The notes: a model not told the origin generated them from the sequence alone. 64,000 nucleotides of DNA from Janthinobacterium lividum PAMC 25724 (GCA_000242815.2 AHHB01000019.1:124001-188000), one strand, 5' to 3'; positions 53,071 to 61,547 are shown, numbered from the stretch's first letter. Made by a program: numbers and translations.

Positions 53071-53156
53071 ATGTGCGCCAGCCAACGGCGCTGTCGCTGC
53101 CGATTCTGTTACCCTCGAAACACACCTTCGGCATATCTGATCACAAGAGGCTTACC

Positions 53157-53729
53157 ATGCAGCGCATCCTGACACTGTCTTCCCTGGCCGCCACCGGCTT
53201 GCTGCTTGCCGCCTGCGCATCGCCGGGCGTGCCTGCCGGCCTGCAGGCGGGGCAGGCCGTGGCCATCGTCAATAGCCTGAGCTGGGACAATCCCCTGACG
53301 GGCAAGCGCGATGGTGTGCGCACCAGTTGGCCTATCAAGGAAGGCAGGCTTGCCCCTGAATATTTTCCGCTGGCGCAATTGAAGCAATGCGTTGCGAACG
53401 GCAAGCCTTGCGCCTGGGGCGTGATGCGGGCACAGCGCAGTGCGCCCACGCTCGCTTACGCCGACGGCGGCGTGGACTTTGCCGTGAGCGTGTCCATCGA
53501 CGTGGCGCGGCGCCAGGATGCGCGCCAGGGCGAGATGCATACGGCCATGGCGATTCCGCAGGATGTGGCGGCGCTGGCGGGCCGGCAACAGTTGCAGCCT
53601 AGCTGGAAATTGAAGTATGGCAAGGTCGAGCAGGTCGAACTCGATTACGGCGTGCGTTACCAAGTATGCGTGCAGCGCTACGATGCTGCTGGCAAGGCCA
53701 TCGATACCTGCGCGATTCCGTTTATTTGA
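53157..53729 (+). CDS. Predicted lipoprotein of unknown function
   Basis: A 190-residue protein with a lipoprotein signal peptide: MQRILTLSSLAATGLLLAAC, lipobox LLAAC, Cys at residue 20. The mature part has no family I recognise. It includes WDNPLTGKRDGVRTSWPIKEG, two further cysteines in QLKQCVANGKPCAWG, and a pair near the C-terminus (YQVCVQRYD and IDTCAIPFI) that could form disulfides. The ATG at 53157 follows an AAGAGG site and is preferred over 53073 because it exposes the signal peptide. Confidence 0.75.
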   Translation: MQRILTLSSLAATGLLLAACASPGVPAGLQAGQAVAIVNSLSWDNPLTGKRDGVRTSWPIKEGRLAPEYFPLAQLKQCVANGKPCAWGVMRAQRSAPTLAYADGGVDFAVSVSIDVARRQDARQGEMHTAMAIPQDVAALAGRQQLQPSWKLKYGKVEQVELDYGVRYQVCVQRYDAAGKAIDTCAIPFI

Positions 53730-53900
53730 GGCAAGCTGTCGCCCGGCCTGATTGTGGCAGCGTTGCGACATTTCATGTTGCAACGCGCGTCGGGGTGTAA
53801 CAATCGGTAAAAGCACAGCAAAGCATGGCGTAATTTCTTATAGTACTTAATTAAGTAGTGAAAAGTGGTATATCAAGATGCGTACTAGAGGAGAGTGGCA

Positions 53901-54284
53901 ATGAAAACCCTGTTGGCAGCAATCTCGCTGGCCGCCCTCGGCGGCTGCGTCGTGGCGCCGCCCGGCCCCGCGTATTACGCTACGCGCGCACCTCAGGCGG
54001 CCCACAATCCCTATGAATGGCATACGGTGTCGTCCGAACCGGTACAGTCGGGGCGCGTGATGCGCGAGCCGCGCGTGGAATACACGAATGAGCCTGTGTA
54101 TGTGCGCCAGCCGACGGTGTACGTACAGCAGCCTGTGTATGTGCCGGCACCCGTGTACGCGCCGCAACCGTACTACTACAATCCACCCATATCGATCGGG
54201 CTGGACTTCATGTTTGGTAGTGGACGCTATGGTGGGCACCGTGGCGGCTGGGGCGGTCATGGCCGCTACCACGGCCGCCGCTAG
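53901..54284 (+). CDS. Small Tyr/Pro/Gly-rich predicted lipoprotein
   Basis: 127 residues from the ATG at 53901, which follows a strong AGGAG. The signal peptide ends in lipobox LGGC (Cys at about 17). The middle carries degenerate repeats of [PT]VYVxxP (EPVYVRQP, TVYVQQP, PVYVPAP, PVYAPQP), then a Tyr run. The C-terminus is Gly-, His- and Arg-rich (YGGHRGGWGGHGRYHGRR). It is low-complexity and no enzymatic domain is expected. Envelope-exposed proteins of this style are common in the group; function unknown. Confidence 0.7.
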   Translation: MKTLLAAISLAALGGCVVAPPGPAYYATRAPQAAHNPYEWHTVSSEPVQSGRVMREPRVEYTNEPVYVRQPTVYVQQPVYVPAPVYAPQPYYYNPPISIGLDFMFGSGRYGGHRGGWGGHGRYHGRR

Positions 54285-54397
54285 GCGCCGAACATCGGCC
54301 GTCTGGCGTGACAATGCGCTGTGCCTCGTGAAATACGGAGCACGGCGCGCATTGTTATCTGGCGAGACGCTGTGACAGAAGATGAAATCAGTGGAAG

Positions 54398-54514
54398 TCA
54401 GTGAAAGTAAACCGAACCCTGGTGCAGTACGTCCGCCGAGCATAATATGACCATCGCCGCCACTGCCAGACCTATTTGCAAGGCACCAAAGCTGATCGGG
54501 ATGAGGCGGGACAT
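54398..54514 (-). CDS. Small predicted membrane protein (38 aa)
   Basis: A short ORF with a perfect AGGAG ribosome-binding site six bases before its ATG. It starts MSRLIPISFGALQIG and ends CSADVLHQGSVYFH. Residues 7-25 are hydrophobic and could form one transmembrane helix. It lies alone in the 369-base gap between two genes. It has no homologue I recognise. Support rests on the ribosome-binding site and composition, so this is a candidate and not a certain gene. Confidence 0.5.
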   Translation of the reverse strand: MSRLIPISFGALQIGLAVAAMVILCSADVLHQGSVYFH

Positions 54515-54653
54515 GTCGTACTCCTGGGTGGTGGGGAAGGTGTGGTCAGGCTTTCATCATAGCTAGCGTTGATGCTCTCGGGCATCGGATGAAAGTCCGC
54601 CGCGATGTAGGACAACACCTCGTGTCCGGTTCCCCGACTTGCTCTCTTCGTGC

Positions 54654-55103
54654 TTAGCGGTTTTTCCAGCGCACCACCGACTCTTCCGGCGCCGTATCGG
54701 GCACGTTCGAGATTTCCAGCCAGTGCGTCAGGCGTTCCGGATGCTTGAGATTGATGCCCATGCCATCGATGATGCCAACCTGTTCCAGCATGCGTGCAGC
54801 GAGCTTTGCCTTCGATACCGTGGGCGCGCCCATGACCATGCGGTCATACGCCTTGCGCGCCTTGTGTTCCCACTTGTGCAGATTGCTTTCGTCGAAACGG
54901 TTCGCTTCGAAATACACGGTCAGGGTGCCATCGAGGTTGCCGAAGCCGACGATGCCCGCGCCCTTGCGAATGGTGGTGGTATTGTCGATGTCAAATTCTG
55001 CCGTGGGCACGAAAATGCCGGCGCGGCCATCGATGTCGGGACGTCCCACGGGCGTATCCTTACCGTAGGAACTGGTTTCGCTGAGGGTTTTTTCTGCAGA
55101 CAT
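54654..55103 (-). CDS. Conserved-looking hypothetical protein
   Basis: A 149-residue soluble protein with no signal peptide or membrane segment. I do not recognise the family. Visible features are GRAGIFVPTAEFDIDNTTTIRKGAGIVGFGNLDG in the first half, and a basic helix-rich segment ESNLHKWEHKARKAYDRMVMG plus VSKAKLAARMLEQVGIIDGMGINL in the second. The composition and long open frame are coding-like. The ATG at 55103 has no strong ribosome-binding site, so the start is uncertain. Neighbours do not suggest a role. Confidence 0.65.
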   Translation of the reverse strand: MSAEKTLSETSSYGKDTPVGRPDIDGRAGIFVPTAEFDIDNTTTIRKGAGIVGFGNLDGTLTVYFEANRFDESNLHKWEHKARKAYDRMVMGAPTVSKAKLAARMLEQVGIIDGMGINLKHPERLTHWLEISNVPDTAPEESVVRWKNR

Positions 55104-55529
55104 GGTGCGTGTGTGGCGGTCGTGCCGGGAGTGCTAACAGGCCCGGAAGTGCCAGTCATCCTGTTCAAAAAATGCGTGCTGATGATCAGGGCGGGGTAGT
55201 GGCCCTGGCGGAGCGATGCTTGGCATTGCTTGATATGTCGCTATTGTAGCGCTAATTTAGTTCTATTTGGCAACATCTACAGAAAAATGATGCGCGTGTT
55301 TACCCACGAAAAATTTAGGCTTCCCCTTCTTTTTTGCAAGCTGATTTTGTCTGCCGTGAGCAGGCTTGCTCAACGCTGGCTTGGCGTGGCAGCTACCCAA
55401 CGGCGGCGCCGAAGTCAGGCCCGCAGCGCCAGTGTTTGTCGTCATTCATGCGCTGACCAGCACGCTGGCCGTGATCGAAGCGATCAATGCCAATGAGTGC
55501 AGCGCTTTTCAGGCGAGCTTCCTTCAGAA
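55104..55529. other. Intergenic region with no supported gene
   Basis: Mixed composition with an AT-rich stretch around 55230-55330. A plus-strand frame at 55366-55614 lacks a ribosome-binding site and runs through the terminator of the next gene, so it was not accepted. Confidence 0.45.
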
Positions 55530-55566
55530 ATGCAAACACCCTACCAGTGTGCTAACTGATAGGGTG
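55527..55566 (-). terminator. Probable terminator after the PEP-CTERM gene
   Basis: The stem CACCCTA/TAGGGTG (55537-55543 with 55560-55566) is followed on the minus strand by TTTGCATTT, about 65 bases after the PEP-CTERM stop codon. Confidence 0.55.
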
Positions 55567-55632
55567 CAGGGTGGGCATCGCATCCACCGCCCGGCTAGGC
55601 GGGGGTGGCTGTGACGCGACGACTGTCCGGGC

Positions 55633-56292
55633 TCAGGCCGCAGTCTTGCGGCGTGCCATGAAACCCAGCAAGCCCAGGCCCAGCAGCATCATGGCGTAGC
55701 TTTCCGGTTCCGGCACCGCAGTCATCACCGAGACCTTGTCCAGGTAAGAACCATAGGTCGGTGCGGAAGCCGGGCCGACCGATTCGAAGCGCAGCAGGGT
55801 GGACGAACCGAGCGCGGACACGTTTTGGCTGAAGACTTGCCAGACGCCGCTGGTGTTGCCGACCAGCGGACTTGGCGTGAGCAGGGTCGAACCCCAGTAG
55901 ACATTCATCAGGCTGTTAGCGCCGCGTGCCGTATCCGGGCGGCCCGAATAGGCAAACGACAGCGCATAGGTGCCGCCGGCCTTGGTGGCGAGCGATTGCG
56001 ACACGGACGTCTGGCGATCGGTATTGAGTTCCAGGTATTGCTTGCCGTCAGCGGCGAAGGGGTTGAAGCCGCTCACGCCGCCTTGCTTGGCGCCCTTCTG
56101 GATTTCAAAGGCGGAATTGCCTTTGGCGGACGAGGTCCAGCCGGTCACGGCGCTCAATTGCGCGAACGGGGTGTTGATGGCATTGCTTTCGAAGCTGCCA
56201 TTCACGACCAGTTCGGTCGCGGCGTTGGCGGCGCCGGTGGTGACCAGGGTGGCCAAGGCGGCAATCTTCAGGAGGGTGGTTGGCATTTTCAT
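55633..56292 (-). CDS. PEP-CTERM sorting-domain protein
   Basis: About 219 residues from MKMPTTLLKIAAL. A signal peptide ends near residue 24 (TTGAANA), followed by a secreted domain starting ELVVNGSFESN, a beta-rich jelly-roll opening common in PEP-CTERM proteins. The C-terminal sorting signal is complete: VPEPESYAMMLLGLGLLGFMARRKTAA (PEP motif, hydrophobic helix, basic tail). Such proteins are processed by exosortase EpsH/XrtA and are linked to exopolysaccharide and floc formation; the exosortase is not in this window. The frame is open to 56385, but the start at 56292 exposes the signal peptide. Confidence 0.9.
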   Translation of the reverse strand: MKMPTTLLKIAALATLVTTGAANAATELVVNGSFESNAINTPFAQLSAVTGWTSSAKGNSAFEIQKGAKQGGVSGFNPFAADGKQYLELNTDRQTSVSQSLATKAGGTYALSFAYSGRPDTARGANSLMNVYWGSTLLTPSPLVGNTSGVWQVFSQNVSALGSSTLLRFESVGPASAPTYGSYLDKVSVMTAVPEPESYAMMLLGLGLLGFMARRKTAA

Positions 56293-56524
56293 CGTGTTCT
56301 CGATATATTGATTAAAGGACATTTTAATTTCTTGTATGACATTTAAATAGTACCATGGAAACGCATCCCGAGAAGAATTACTCACTCAAAATATTTGCAA
56401 TTGTGAAATAACATGTGTATCTATTGCAACTAATTTTCATGTTGACGCAATTGCTGCCCTCGTCCGGGGCGAGCGTGGTTTTGAGCCTTCTTGCATCACA
56501 GTATTTTTGTGACATCAGGGCATA

Positions 56525-56562
56525 AAAAAACCTGCATCGTGACCACAACGATGCAGGTTTTT
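56525..56562. terminator. Bidirectional terminator downstream of the siderophore receptor gene
   Basis: AAAAAACCTGCATCGT with its perfect complement ACGATGCAGGTTTTTT around a 7-base loop. A and T runs on both sides allow action on either strand. It lies about 70 bases past the receptor stop codon. Confidence 0.92.
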
Positions 56563-56630
56563 TGTGGGCGATGAGCACGCGTGGTGGCATATCGATTCGA
56601 TAGACGCCGCCGTGCGCGGGTGGCCGGACC

Positions 56631-58757
56631 TTAGAACGCCAGCCGTCCTTGCAGGTAGAGCATGCGCGGCGCCCCCACTATCTTGCCCAGGTTGCCGTCC
56701 GAAGTGCGCGTGAAGTAGCGCTTGTCGGCGAGGTTGTTGATGCCGGCGACCAGCTCCAGGCCGGCCTGGCCCGGCACTTTCCATTTCACTTGCGTGTTCC
56801 AGGTGCGAAAGCCGGGAATGACGCCCAGGTTGCCGGCGGCATTTTCTGCCAGGGTGTTGGCCTCGTCGGCAAACTGGCGGCTCTGGTGGCTGCTCGACAG
56901 GTCGAAGCCCCAGGTGCCCAGCTGGTAGTGGGCGCCCAAGGTGTCCGTGTTGCGCGAATAGAAGGGCACGTCATTGCCCGCGTGCACGCCATCTTGCAAG
57001 GTCGCCTTGGTATAGCTGTAGGTGGCATAGGCGTTCAAGCCAGCCAGCGGGCCGGAGCGGTCGAAATGGTAGCCGAGGGCCGTTTCCAGGCCGCGGTGAT
57101 GCGTGGCGCCGACGTTGTAGAAAATGGCGTTCTCGCCGCTGCCCACGGATTGGATCTGGTTGTCGAACTTGATATTGAACAAGGTCGCCTCGGCTGACAG
57201 CTGGCTGCTTTTCCAGCGCGCGCCCAGCTCGGCTGTTTTCGCCAGTTCCGGTTGCAGCGGATTCTTGCTTGACTGCGCGTTGAGCTGCGTATTTTGCACG
57301 GCGCCAAACGAGCTGTTGTAGTTGCCAAACAGGGTCACGTTGTTGTCGAGCAAATAGGCCACGTTCAGCGAGGGCAGGGCCTTGTTGTTGAGCAACTCGA
57401 TCTTCTGCTCGGTCGGCAAGTGGTTGTAGCGCACCGTCTTGATGTGTTCGTAGCGTACGCCCGGCGTGACGCGCCAGGCGCCGATGGCGATCTTGTCGTC
57501 GATATACACGGCTTGGGCATCGGTGGCATTATTGGCAAAGCGCGTCGGTGCTTGTTGCACGCCGCTGGCGACGACCACGTTGTAGATGGTTTCATCGGCC
57601 CGCTCGGCCAGGTAGCGGTAGCCCACGGTGACGTCTTGCGAGACCTTGCCCGTGCTGAAACGCTGTGTGTAGCGCGGTTCGATGGCCGTCGTTGCATAGT
57701 TGCGCGGCTGGTGGCCCAGGCCTTTCAGGTTGGCGCTGATCAGGGTGCTTTCGCGCGAGCTCTTGTTGTAATAGGCGCGCACTTCCACTTCCTGCGTGCC
57801 GGACAGCGCATTCAGGTAGCCGACGTCGAAGGCCTTGCGTTCGCCGCTCCAAAAGTCGGTCGGGCGCGTGTTCTGGAACGGGTCGGCCTTGTATTGCGCC
57901 ACCGTCAGGCCGCCTGGCGTGCGCGAGCTTACATCATAGTAAGACAGCTTGCCGTACACCTCGGCCGTCGGGCTTACGTCGTAGCGCCATTTCAGGGCGA
58001 AATCGTTGACTTTTTCATCGCTGCCCACGCGCCAGTCGCTGCCACGGATGCCGGAATACAGCACTGCCAGGCCCAGGCCGCTGTCGAGTTGTGTACCGGC
58101 AAAGACGCTGGTCTGCGTATTGTGGCCCACTTCGCTGTACGCATTATGGCGCACGCTGGCGTCACCGGTGACGCCTGGCGTGGTGGGCACGCGGCGCGTC
58201 TTGAAGTTGATGATGCCGCCCACGTTCTGCGGCCCGAAGCGCACCGCGCCGCCGCCGCGCACCACGTCGACCGTCTCGACATTGGCCAGGCTGACAGGCG
58301 CGAACGACAGTTGCGGCTGGCCATACGGTGCGACCGACATCGGGATGCCGTCGAGCAACACCGTGCTGCGCGGCGAATAGCGCCCGGTCAGTCCCCGCAC
58401 GCCGATGTTGAGCGAGATGGCGCTGCCGGCGCTGCCCGCGTTGTCGCTGATTTGCACGCCGGGAATGCGGCGCATCACGTCGCTGATACTCGATGCGCCC
58501 GAGTTCTCGATGTCGTCCTTCTGCACCACCGTGCGCGCGCCCGCAAAATGCTTCGTGCTGGCGGCCATGCTGGTGCCCAGCAGGTTACCGCTGATCCGGA
58601 TGGATTCCAGGATGGGCTCGGCGCTATCGGCTGTGCTGGCCGTAGCCGTGTTGGCGTCTTGCGCCTGCACGGCAAGCGGGGCACCCAGGCAGGCGAGGGC
58701 GATGGCCAGCGCGCACGGGCGCAGCGACAAGGACAGTGGGGTTAGTGTGGCGGCCAT
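56631..58757 (-). CDS. TonB-dependent siderophore-type receptor, Fur-controlled
   Basis: A 708-residue receptor of the FecA/siderophore type. A signal peptide (CLGAPLAVQA then QD) precedes the plug domain, which has RISGNLLGTSMAASTKHFAGARTVVQKDDIENSGASSISDVMRRIPGVQ, IGVRGLTGRYSPRSTVLLDG, NVETVDVVRGGGAVRFGPQNVGGIINF. The C-terminal strand ends RMLYLQGRLAF. It differs from the four GSSIKR receptors and is the usual siderophore-receptor length. A Fur box overlapping a good promoter lies upstream, so iron limitation should induce it. A GGAG precedes the ATG. The exact ferric ligand (citrate or another siderophore) is not decidable. No sigma/anti-sigma pair is adjacent and there is no STN domain. 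Confidence 0.93.
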   Translation of the reverse strand: MAATLTPLSLSLRPCALAIALACLGAPLAVQAQDANTATASTADSAEPILESIRISGNLLGTSMAASTKHFAGARTVVQKDDIENSGASSISDVMRRIPGVQISDNAGSAGSAISLNIGVRGLTGRYSPRSTVLLDGIPMSVAPYGQPQLSFAPVSLANVETVDVVRGGGAVRFGPQNVGGIINFKTRRVPTTPGVTGDASVRHNAYSEVGHNTQTSVFAGTQLDSGLGLAVLYSGIRGSDWRVGSDEKVNDFALKWRYDVSPTAEVYGKLSYYDVSSRTPGGLTVAQYKADPFQNTRPTDFWSGERKAFDVGYLNALSGTQEVEVRAYYNKSSRESTLISANLKGLGHQPRNYATTAIEPRYTQRFSTGKVSQDVTVGYRYLAERADETIYNVVVASGVQQAPTRFANNATDAQAVYIDDKIAIGAWRVTPGVRYEHIKTVRYNHLPTEQKIELLNNKALPSLNVAYLLDNNVTLFGNYNSSFGAVQNTQLNAQSSKNPLQPELAKTAELGARWKSSQLSAEATLFNIKFDNQIQSVGSGENAIFYNVGATHHRGLETALGYHFDRSGPLAGLNAYATYSYTKATLQDGVHAGNDVPFYSRNTDTLGAHYQLGTWGFDLSSSHQSRQFADEANTLAENAAGNLGVIPGFRTWNTQVKWKVPGQAGLELVAGINNLADKRYFTRTSDGNLGKIVGAPRMLYLQGRLAF

Positions 58758-58841
58758 GCATGAATCTCCGTAGTGACAATGTTTGCGCGGGCAATCTGGC
58801 AGCGCAACAACTGTGTGGCGTGGACATCCGGCGCAAGGGGA

Positions 58842-58874
58842 TGATAATGATAATGATTCTCATTGAATCCGTCA
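58842..58874 (-). promoter_or_regulatory. Fur box overlapping the siderophore receptor promoter
   Basis: Bases 58842-58860 match the 19-bp Fur consensus at 17 positions. On the minus strand TTGACG (complement of 58869-58874), a 17-base spacer and TATCAT (complement of 58846-58851) form the promoter, so Fur binding would cover the -10. It lies about 85 bases from the receptor start. Confidence 0.88.
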
Positions 58875-59045
58875 ATTGCGCAAACTGCGTAGGGTTGGCG
58901 TGCCCCGCGCGAAGGCGGGGACGTGTTACTGGCGCGCTACAGCGGGCGGTCAGGATTGCCGCTTGGCAGCAGTGCTCGGGTGCGGCGGCATTTCACGTGC
59001 AGCTTGTATACTGCCGCTTTTGCAGCCGTCAGACGTGAGCCCACA

Positions 59046-59492
59046 ATGAACCCGACAACTGAAACGACATCAGGCAACTCCTGCGTGGAACCCATCGAGG
59101 GCGACCAGCCGACAAGTACCGCGCGTAAATTGAATCTGTTGGTAGTCGACGATAACCAGGAAGTGGGCGAATCGCTGGCCATGTTGCTCGAAGCGCTGGG
59201 TCACAACGTGGTGGTGGTGCGCAATTGGCAGATGGCCGTTGAGCAAGTCAAGCTGTGCCTGCCCGACGCCGTCTACCTCGACATCGAAATGCCCGGCGTC
59301 AGCGGCATCGAAATCGGCCGCCGCCTGCAGCACAATGCCGAGACGGCCAGCGCCGTGCTGATCGCCGTCACGGGCCACAGCCTGCCCATGTATATGGACG
59401 ACGCGCTGGCCGTAGGCTTTCGTCACTTCCTCGTCAAACCCGTGCGCCTGGAAGACCTGGCAACGACGGTGCAGTCGGTGCTGGCGGGCTAA
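59046..59492 (+). CDS. Stand-alone response-regulator receiver protein
   Basis: 148 residues, a receiver (CheY-like) domain after a 28-residue variable N-terminus. Phosphoacceptor Asp is in AVYLDIEMPG, the acidic pair in LLVVDDNQEVGES, the Thr in LIAVTGHS and the Lys in HFLVKPV, so the fold is catalytically complete. There is no output domain and no kinase gene nearby. It diverges from the Fur-controlled receptor. The ATG at 59046 is chosen over 58923, which would add 41 Arg-rich residues of no family character. Confidence 0.9.
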   Translation: MNPTTETTSGNSCVEPIEGDQPTSTARKLNLLVVDDNQEVGESLAMLLEALGHNVVVVRNWQMAVEQVKLCLPDAVYLDIEMPGVSGIEIGRRLQHNAETASAVLIAVTGHSLPMYMDDALAVGFRHFLVKPVRLEDLATTVQSVLAG

Positions 59493-59540
59493 TCCTCCCA
59501 CTGCTGCCGCCCCGGCGTAGGGGTGGTCAAGTGTTCAGCA

Positions 59541-59972
59541 TCATTGGGAAACGCAGTGGTTTCCGTTAGCGCTCCACTGCCGCACGATGCCACCAGAATC
59601 GACAGTGAACGTTATCGAGCATGCGAGAGCGATGTTCGTCGCTGGCCCTTGTGTCGGGACGTAAGTAGTCGATTGCTGGGTGTAGTTGCCTGCAGATGGG
59701 AGCGTGCCCTGATTCAGGGTGACGTTCCCTGTTGTATGCGTCGTCACAGGCTGCATCGTCGTCGCACCCGGTATCACGATGTTACTCGACTGCGTGTACT
59801 GCAAAGCCTTGGAGCCATCCTGTAGTTGATAGGAGCCTTGCGGGACACCATAGGCCATTATCAATGCCCGTTCCGACTGTCCAACAAAGGCGTCCATCTT
59901 CGTGGTGAACTTGGCCGAGGTGGCACACCCGGACATCAGCAGCGCAGCAGCTAAGGCAGTAGTAAATTTCAT
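59541..59972 (-). CDS. Small predicted lipoprotein
   Basis: 143 residues with a lipoprotein signal peptide (lipobox LMSGC, Cys at about 16). The first third of the mature chain, VGQSERALIMAYGVPQGSYQLQDGSKALQY, has the short G-x-P ... DG-x-K-x-L-x-Y pattern seen in BamE/SmpA-like lipoproteins. The middle is Thr-, Asn- and Gln-rich. The C-terminus has two cysteines (ALACSITFTVD and GNHCVSQ). Function unknown; it is convergent with the receiver gene. Confidence 0.75.
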   Translation of the reverse strand: MKFTTALAAALLMSGCATSAKFTTKMDAFVGQSERALIMAYGVPQGSYQLQDGSKALQYTQSSNIVIPGATTMQPVTTHTTGNVTLNQGTLPSAGNYTQQSTTYVPTQGPATNIALACSITFTVDSGGIVRQWSANGNHCVSQ

Positions 59973-60035
59973 AGACGGTTCCTTTGTGTAAAGTATTGTA
60001 AAGTCTGGGCAGGCTAAAAGTGGGTGCTGTGACAG

Positions 60036-60152
60036 TAATGCCGTTCAGTTAAGGGTTTTGGCGTGATTGATGAGCGCCAGTAAATTCGCTAACCCCAGTC
60101 CTAGTTCTTGGGCTAAAAATAGCGTCACTAACACACTAACTGAACGGCATTA
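60036..60152. repeat. 117-bp inverted-repeat-ended element (MITE-like), copy B
   Basis: The ends are a perfect 16-bp inverted repeat, TAATGCCGTTCAGTTA at the left and its complement at the right. The interior is non-coding and shares 63- and 26-base blocks with the copy at 46897. A 10-base near-repeat (GCTGTGACAG / GCTGTGGCAG) flanks it, abutting on the left and two bases away on the right, which may be a decayed target duplication. The size and ends fit a non-autonomous transposon remnant. Confidence 0.8.
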
Positions 60153-60360
60153 GCGCTGTGGCAGGCCCTTCGAGCATGATTTTCCGAGTTCAGAATGGCT
60201 TGGATCATGCCGCACACTGACTGATGGTATAGAAGCAAGGTATTTCGGGAGCAGTATCTTAGGGGCCAGCACCCGCGCCCGCATGATCCGCGCCGCATCG
60301 ACTCATTCGGCTCATGCCGCGCTTACATGGAGCGCTTGCGTGGAGCTAATCGTGGAATAA

Positions 60361-60397
60361 AAAAAAGGGTTACAAGCCGTAGCGTGTAACCCTTTGA
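60361..60397 (-). terminator. Terminator of tRNA-His
   Basis: On the minus strand AAAGGGTTACA, a 10-base loop and TGTAACCCTTT lead into a run of T. It lies about 20 bases after the tRNA 3' end. Confidence 0.85.
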
Positions 60398-60414
60398 TTT
60401 TCCTACGCATTCTG

Positions 60415-60490
60415 TGGGGTGGCTGATGGGGCTCGAACCCACGACAACAGGAATCACAATCCTGGACTCTACCAACTGAGCTACAGCCAC
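60415..60490 (-). tRNA. tRNA-His (anticodon GTG)
   Basis: The minus strand folds as a tRNA. Acceptor stem GTGGCTG/CAGCCAC, D-arm AGCTCAGTTGGTAGAG, anticodon loop with GTG in GATTGTGATTC, and T-arm GTGGGTTCGAACCCCAT. The 3' CCA is encoded. A C discriminator and an encoded G at -1 (complement of 60491) are the identity marks of tRNA-His. Confidence 0.97.
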
Positions 60491-60623
60491 CACTGTCTTA
60501 CTTACCTATTTAGCTGTTTTGCTGAACAGGTGCCGAATTATACAAAGAACTCGGCAAAGTGGCAAATCTAAATGCAGTCTTTTTGAAAGAATTGAAAACG
60601 CGCATGAAAACTTGCGCTTGCAC

Positions 60624-61481
60624 TCACACGGACAGGTGGGTGACGGGCGGCTGCAAGTCCAGCAAACCGGCGAAGGCTTTCGCCAATGCTACGACGCTGG
60701 CCGTCGTGTAGCCCTGCAGTCGCGGGGCGTCGTTGTCGCTGCGGCGCAGGTTTGCAGCGTCGAGCAAGCGGGCCAGCTGGCGCGCTACGGCGTCGCCGGT
60801 GTCGACCAGGGTGATCTGTTCCTGCGTATGCGCTTGCACTGTGCGGACGATGGCGTCTTGCACGAAAGGGTAGTGGGTGCAGCCCAGCACCAGGGTATCG
60901 ACGCCTTGCTCCAGCATGGGCGCGATGTAGCGCTCCAGCATGGCGCTGGTGGCGTCCTGCGGGTCGTTGCCCAGTTCGCACTGTTCGATGCGGTCGGCCA
61001 GGCCGATGCAGGGCTGCAAGATGAATGTCGCGCCCGTGGCGGTGCTCACCTGCTCGCGCAGGGCCAGCAGCTTGTCGCCGCGCAAGGCGCGCTCCGTGGC
61101 CAGCACGGCGATCTTGCCATTGCGGCTGATGGCGGCCGCCGGTTTGAGGCCCGGTTCGACGCCGACGATGGGCAGGTCCGGGTAGCGCGCGCGCAGCGCC
61201 TTGATGGCGGCGATGGTGGCCGTGTTGCACGCCACTACCAATGCTTTCGCGCCTTGCTGTAATAAGAAGGCGGTGATCGCCAGTGAGCGCTCGACCACTT
61301 GCTGTTCCGTCTTGTCGCCGTATGGCGCATGGGCGGAATCGGCAAAGTAGATCAGGTCTTCCTGCGGCAGTTGCGCGCGGACATGGCGCAGCACCGACAG
61401 GCCGCCCACGCCGGAGTCAAAGATGCCGATGGGTAGCGTGACCGACCCCAGATTTGCGCTATTACTTAAGGTAAAAGTCAT
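60624..61481 (-). CDS. murI: Glutamate racemase
   Basis: A 285-residue cofactor-independent racemase supplying D-glutamate for peptidoglycan. The two catalytic cysteines are in ALVVACNTATIAAI (about residue 79) and DTLVLGCTHYPFVQDAI (about 198). Other family motifs are PIGIFDSGVGGLSVLRHV and YFADSAHAPYGDKT. Length is normal. It follows the class I fumarase gene on the minus strand, separated by a strong terminator, so it probably has its own promoter. Confidence 0.96.
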   Translation of the reverse strand: MTFTLSNSANLGSVTLPIGIFDSGVGGLSVLRHVRAQLPQEDLIYFADSAHAPYGDKTEQQVVERSLAITAFLLQQGAKALVVACNTATIAAIKALRARYPDLPIVGVEPGLKPAAAISRNGKIAVLATERALRGDKLLALREQVSTATGATFILQPCIGLADRIEQCELGNDPQDATSAMLERYIAPMLEQGVDTLVLGCTHYPFVQDAIVRTVQAHTQEQITLVDTGDAVARQLARLLDAANLRRSDNDAPRLQGYTTASVVALAKAFAGLLDLQPPVTHLSV

Positions 61482-61493
61482 ATAAAACCGAAG

Positions 61494-61532
61494 AAGATAA
61501 AAAAACGCCGCGCTGATGTGCCGCGCGGCGTT
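61494..61532 (-). terminator. Terminator after the fumarase gene
   Basis: AACGCCGCGC/GCGCGGCGTT, a perfect 10-bp stem with a 9-base loop, is followed on the minus strand by a run of seven T. It lies about 15 bases after the fumarase stop. Confidence 0.92.
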
Positions 61533-61547
61533 GATGGTAGTGCTTGT

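Larger units (their letters stand above)
59973..60414. other. Gene-free region with a repeat element, before tRNA-His
   Basis: It contains repeat copy B (60036-60152) and the terminator of the tRNA-His gene (60361-60397, minus strand). Nothing else was recognised. Confidence 0.6.

Noticed and set aside
55366-55614. 82-codon plus-strand ORF
   Set aside because: No ribosome-binding site, no family resemblance, and it reads through the hairpin that ends the PEP-CTERM gene.
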